NCBI GenBank assembly: GCA_964428935.1 | Contig: CAYSAG010000213.1 | Location: forward strand, 1 to 8,784 | Direction of reading: 5' to 3' | Source of the DNA: JAADHY01 sp964428935 | GTDB lineage: Bacteria > Planctomycetota > Planctomycetia > Planctomycetales > Planctomycetaceae | DNA length: 8,784 bases | Shown: positions 6,901-8,784 of the stretch, piece by piece | How the letters are laid out: each line of letters opens with the position of its first letter | Numbering within the stretch: the first letter of the stretch is position 1 | Translations under genes and position numbers: made by a program | Notes under the pieces: generated by a model | The model's input: only the letters and a program-made list of their open reading frames with translations | The model's database searches: none | What the model was told of the DNA's origin: nothing

Positions 6901-7956
6901 TTTCACCGCTGGCCTCGTGAGAAGCGACGGCTGAACTTCTACCTTTTCTACCAGCGGTGGTTTGCGGGCGGTCGCGCGTTGTTGATTCCGTTGCGGTTGG
7001 TGGCGGCTTTGGCTCGACGTGTGGTCCGGCTACTGGCGTGGTTGGTCGAGGCGGTCGACCAGATTCGCCACCCGGAGCGTCGAACGGACGCGGCCGACGC
7101 AGCGGAAGCCGACTTTTTCAGCGCGGTTCGAAAAATCGACCGCATGCGCCGGCCGGCGGTGGAAGAGTCGCTCCGGTTGCGGTCTTGGTTGGACCCGGAG
7201 TACCTCGGCGTCCTGTTGCCTCACCAAGAGCACCTCACTTTGGACGGACACGACTTGGAGGCCGACCTGCAGTTCATTTCCGCCGGCCCCGACCTGCTGG
7301 ACGATTTGGAACAGCAACGGCGACGCGCCGAAGCCGACATGCGCCGGCTCCGCCGGCTGCTCGACCAGGGGCTGCTCGAGCGGGTCGCGGAGCGGCTGCA
7401 AACGTCGGTGCAGTCGCTTTCGACTCGCGAGCACATGCGGGCCGCCGCGGTGGCCTACACGGCCGACCTGCGCGGCGTCCGCTCGCACCTGTCCGCCGCC
7501 GAAGTCTTGCAGGAGGTCTTTTCGGCCGCTCCCCTACAGCCGCTTTTCCCACCCCGACCCTGGCCTCAGTGGCGACTGCGGCGGCTGTTTGGCAAAGCGT
7601 GGAAGCGGTTCGGTCGCGGAGACCGGGCAGCCCGTTTGGCCGCGTGGCGAGCCGTCGCACACAACCACTGGGGAGCGGCGGACGCACTGCGCGTGTGGGC
7701 TGAACGGGGCGAGGCGTGCCGGGAGGAAGGCGAGCGAATTCTGGCCGAAATTCTGCGACACCCGGCCCGCGTCTCCGAGCAGCTCGTCACCGTCCGAACC
7801 ATTCAAACCCTGGCCGTGCTGGACGTGTTGAACTACCGCGAGCACGTCTTCCGAATGGGCAACTACGCGGCCGACGGGCTGGGGGAAGAACTGTTGAAGT
7901 GGACCTCGGTGGAAGACTCGGGGGTTCGGACGAGCGACGCGCAACAAGTCGCGTGA
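3976..7956 (+). CDS. Giant membrane protein with voltage-sensor (ion-transport S1-S4) domain and large unknown cytoplasmic regions
   Basis: With TTG 3976 as start the protein has 1326 residues. Residues 1 to about 55 are polar and probably disordered; about 56-310 are helical and charged. A voltage-sensor-like unit follows: S1 at 313-332, S2 at 345-366 with Phe355, Glu358 and Lys362, S3 at 377-393 with Asp380 and Ser-Ile-Pro-Phe 384-387, and S4 at 399-421 with Arg at every third position from 400 to 421. These match the charge-transfer pattern of voltage-gated channels. No S5-pore-S6 follows directly. Residues 422-650 look soluble and helical. A second membrane pair lies at about 654-673 and 690-711 with a short loop lacking a known selectivity filter. 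Then come an acidic segment (754-768), an Arg-rich amphipathic helix (about 998-1028), and coiled-coil-like sequence (about 1106-1145). I do not recognise the regions outside the sensor. The frame stays open across the kinase gene back to 3553, but that part is a shadow. Ile is almost always ATT (24 of 27). Confidence 0.85.
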   Translation: MPQSGERWDDTGRDERSEAAGQTDAAGRQPAASDPTASAGHRAATDGRLASTEPVDQTALLEAAAELERAVRQAVIDPHLSAVESAERLSRLEAQASQLLLAAAHVEDKADQVPTRRAVLLELLSWAQLGERLGMTEAARAARAAARRLMHQEVSDWCRSTRNALADCNADETFRLLLDTLVLHLDVLHTFPDDQPDLAELVELTERLRQHLERLVQGEEPGAAVRAGWVEALTDRADVVLRAIDRQPPDAAGRQLEVLAAHLKWHLRHVERRRSPERSKLRRKWARVEAEFEERTLQARMEARFGTRATAWIERLVLALILLVLVLLGIEFSTELTPQQLLWLHQADAVICAVFLWEFFVKLWLVPHRWRWFWRHFAVDFVPSIPFGLLLGAYGADTVRAARAGRLLRLPRLARYVRALRPAVQLLRAIGFLLRGVDRLVRLYGSFLNWDILLYPTRDERRSRVDRRAGPLEKLQAVLARLEELWRTLVLNAAPEERQQVLLKRVELLVSLPAAFCALGRSTTAVQPALTSTGDRQVLFEDFWATLSGLTAQRVKSLLPADLVARLDRLIRLFSHPPVCWLPVIRRYVPRLGPGMAPAEVIAAAGRKLAVLLRRYHERAYFLADLYGVITPPQFVDRVGSFLVRSTIRPASRLAIFGGVFLLTELLLRLLQWRALTVVREFLNRYIGPTLLVLGSLCLVVMLLGWWLQQLAREATDYLEKAAEAQFLALTELIRAERLKRDALALFHRVLRAEEQVEPAEEEMPEPEEFVRQVSDVLAGVYRSRGTRRAFDPVECVLLLHRDSLDGALLWLSDNRTTMQLLGNPAVRQFLKESWRADRRELARLKKLDLQKQQTLLGGPYLWFSLISRAIAQGTAKLALEYNRFAIPLAELRLASEEERQRYERWLRSDKVTDETVAEAVRREEFSTNAFTALHFLDCQPDRDRDVARRFGPEVLQKLRRDRALLFRRVFGTYPFHRWPREKRRLNFYLFYQRWFAGGRALLIPLRLVAALARRVVRLLAWLVEAVDQIRHPERRTDAADAAEADFFSAVRKIDRMRRPAVEESLRLRSWLDPEYLGVLLPHQEHLTLDGHDLEADLQFISAGPDLLDDLEQQRRRAEADMRRLRRLLDQGLLERVAERLQTSVQSLSTREHMRAAAVAYTADLRGVRSHLSAAEVLQEVFSAAPLQPLFPPRPWPQWRLRRLFGKAWKRFGRGDRAARLAAWRAVAHNHWGAADALRVWAERGEACREEGERILAEILRHPARVSEQLVTVRTIQTLAVLDVLNYREHVFRMGNYAADGLGEELLKWTSVEDSGVRTSDAQQVA

Positions 7957-8133
7957 AGACGGTGGCCGGTCAGCGAGCTCCCCTGTCGGCGAGAGAAACG
8001 CGGCAAACTTCGACGCAGTTCGCCAACCTCACGCTGGGACCGCTCGCGGACGCACTCACGCACGGGCCGCTGGCTCTGAACCTTGCTTGACCGCCCGCGG
8101 CCGAACCAGCCAGAATCGGAGCGGGCAGTCGAG

Positions 8134-8167
8134 AAGTCGGCTGGCAAAACAAGTCGGCTAGCAAGAC
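8134..8167. repeat. Two directly adjacent 17-bp tandem repeat units upstream of the sulfatase gene
   Basis: Unit one (8134-8150) is AAGTCGGCTGGCAAAAC and unit two (8151-8167) is AAGTCGGCTAGCAAGAC. They abut without a gap and differ at two positions. The array ends 82 nt before the sulfatase start. It may be a double regulator-binding site, since 17 bp is about one and a half helical turns, or simply a local duplication; the sequence alone does not decide. Confidence 0.75.
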
Positions 8168-8235
8168 GCAAGCAACGGTTTTCACGCGGGAGCCGCGCTG
8201 AACGTGGCTTCGCGGAAAAGCAAGGGCACTCGGGG

Positions 8236-8242
8236 AAAGGGA
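8236..8242 (+). promoter_or_regulatory. Ribosome binding site of the sulfatase gene
   Basis: AAAGGGA lies 7 nt upstream of ATG 8250, matching the motif and spacing before the glycerate kinase gene. It fixes the sulfatase start and gives a complete signal peptide. Confidence 0.6.
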
Positions 8243-8249
8243 ACAACGC

Positions 8250-8784
8250 ATGAGTTGGCAACGGCTACGACTTGCCGCACTGACGCTGGCGGCCGCTGGC
8301 TGTGTCGCCGTCCTTTCGGCAAGAGCGGCGGAGGAAGCGAAAGCGGCGGAGCACGCGAGAGCGTCTCGTCACGTCAACTTCGTCTTCTTCCTGGTGGACG
8401 ACCTCGGCTGGGCCGACTTGGGCTGCTACGGCAGCACCTTCTACGAAACACCCAACATTGACGCCTTGGCCAAGTCGGGCATGCGTTTCACTAACGCGTA
8501 CGCGGCCGCTTCCGTCTGCTCGCCCACGCGGGCCAGCATCATGACCGGCCGGCACCCGGTTCGGGTGGACATTACCGACTGGATTCCCGGCCGGCGGGTT
8601 CGCAACGCCAAGTTCCTTCACGTGGAAGACCGCGACAACTTGGCGCTGGAAGAAACGACCATTGCCGAGGCCTTGAAAGCGCACGGCTACCAAACGTTCT
8701 TTGCCGGCAAGTGGCACTTGGGCGGCAAGGGCTTCCTGCCGACGGACCAAGGGTTCGACATTAACATTGGAGGCTTCAGCGCCG
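8250..8784 (+). CDS. Type I formylglycine-dependent sulfatase, exported, 3' end cut by window edge
   Basis: 178 residues are present before the window ends; full-length family members usually have about 450-550. Residues 1-27 form an export signal (Arg5, Arg7, hydrophobic 8-23, possible cleavage after Ala-Arg-Ala). A Cys at 18 preceded by Ala-Ala-Gly is a weak lipobox, so lipoprotein anchoring is possible. The mature part opens with the sulfatase fold: NFVFFLVDDLGWADLGCYG at 43-61 with the metal-binding Asp50-Asp51, then TPNIDALAKSGMRF at 67-80, and the signature CSPTRASIMTGR at 90-101. Cys90 in C-x-P-x-R is the residue converted to formylglycine by a maturation enzyme not seen in this window. 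GKWHLGGKG at 153-161 supplies the conserved Lys154 and His156. The remaining metal ligands lie beyond the end. It should hydrolyse sulfate esters, probably on a polysaccharide, outside the cytoplasm; the substrate cannot be named. Ile codons are mainly ATT, as in the two upstream genes. Confidence 0.93.
   Translation, partial: MSWQRLRLAALTLAAAGCVAVLSARAAEEAKAAEHARASRHVNFVFFLVDDLGWADLGCYGSTFYETPNIDALAKSGMRFTNAYAAASVCSPTRASIMTGRHPVRVDITDWIPGRRVRNAKFLHVEDRDNLALEETTIAEALKAHGYQTFFAGKWHLGGKGFLPTDQGFDINIGGFSA

Larger units (their letters stand above)
7957..8249. other. 293-nt intergenic region upstream of the sulfatase gene
   Basis: No gene is supported here; short frames on both strands are featureless. 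The region carries a 17-bp tandem repeat (8134-8167) and the sulfatase ribosome site. Just after the giant gene, GCCG at 7965-7968 and CGGC at 7987-7990 could form an imperfect hairpin, but it has a bulge and no T-run, so it is not called as a terminator. Confidence 0.55.

Noticed and set aside
7965..7990. Possible terminator hairpin after the giant gene
   Set aside because: The stem is short and bulged (GCCG..CAG with CTG.CGGC), the loop is long, and no T-run follows.
7970..8251. Minus-strand frame of 93 codons in the gap before the sulfatase
   Set aside because: No domain or start signal is visible, and it overlaps the sulfatase ribosome site and the tandem repeat; it is likely a chance open frame.

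Overview
The window is GC-rich and holds four protein genes plus two non-coding gaps. A secreted tandem beta-helix carbohydrate-active protein, a formylglycine-dependent sulfatase with an export signal, a MOFRL-type glycerate kinase and a very large unclassified membrane protein together suggest a Planctomycetes-like bacterium that lives on (sulfated) polysaccharides. The taxonomic assignment is inferred from gene content and style, not from a marker gene.

Layout. Positions 1-1959 (minus strand) hold the N-terminal 653 residues of an exported GH55-like / PF12708 protein whose C-terminus lies outside the window. A 604-nt divergent gap follows, with no convincing gene. On the plus strand a complete glycerate 2-kinase (2564-3916) is followed after 59 nt by a complete gene of about 1326 codons (3976-7956, probable TTG start). 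A 293-nt gap contains a perfectly adjacent 17-bp tandem repeat. The 5' part of a type I sulfatase (8250 to the window end) closes the window.

The standout is the giant protein. Its residues about 312-421 form what looks like a genuine voltage-sensor domain (S1-S4). It has the S2 F-x-x-E-x-x-x-K charge-transfer motif, an S3 Asp followed by a Ser-Ile-Pro-Phe segment, and an S4 carrying eight arginines at exact three-residue spacing. No pore domain follows S4. A second transmembrane pair appears only about 230 residues later, separated by a short loop without a recognisable selectivity filter, and then come about 600 residues of mostly soluble, unrecognised sequence. This could be a voltage-sensing protein with a non-channel output, or a rearranged channel.

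How the genes fit together. The beta-helix protein and the sulfatase would act outside the cytoplasm on polysaccharide backbones and sulfate esters. The glycerate kinase would feed glycerate from sugar-acid or C2/C3 catabolism into glycolysis. The kinase and the giant membrane protein share strand, close spacing and codon style, so they are probably co-transcribed, but no functional link is visible. The minus-strand gene uses Ile codons very differently from the three plus-strand genes, which hints at a different history or expression level.
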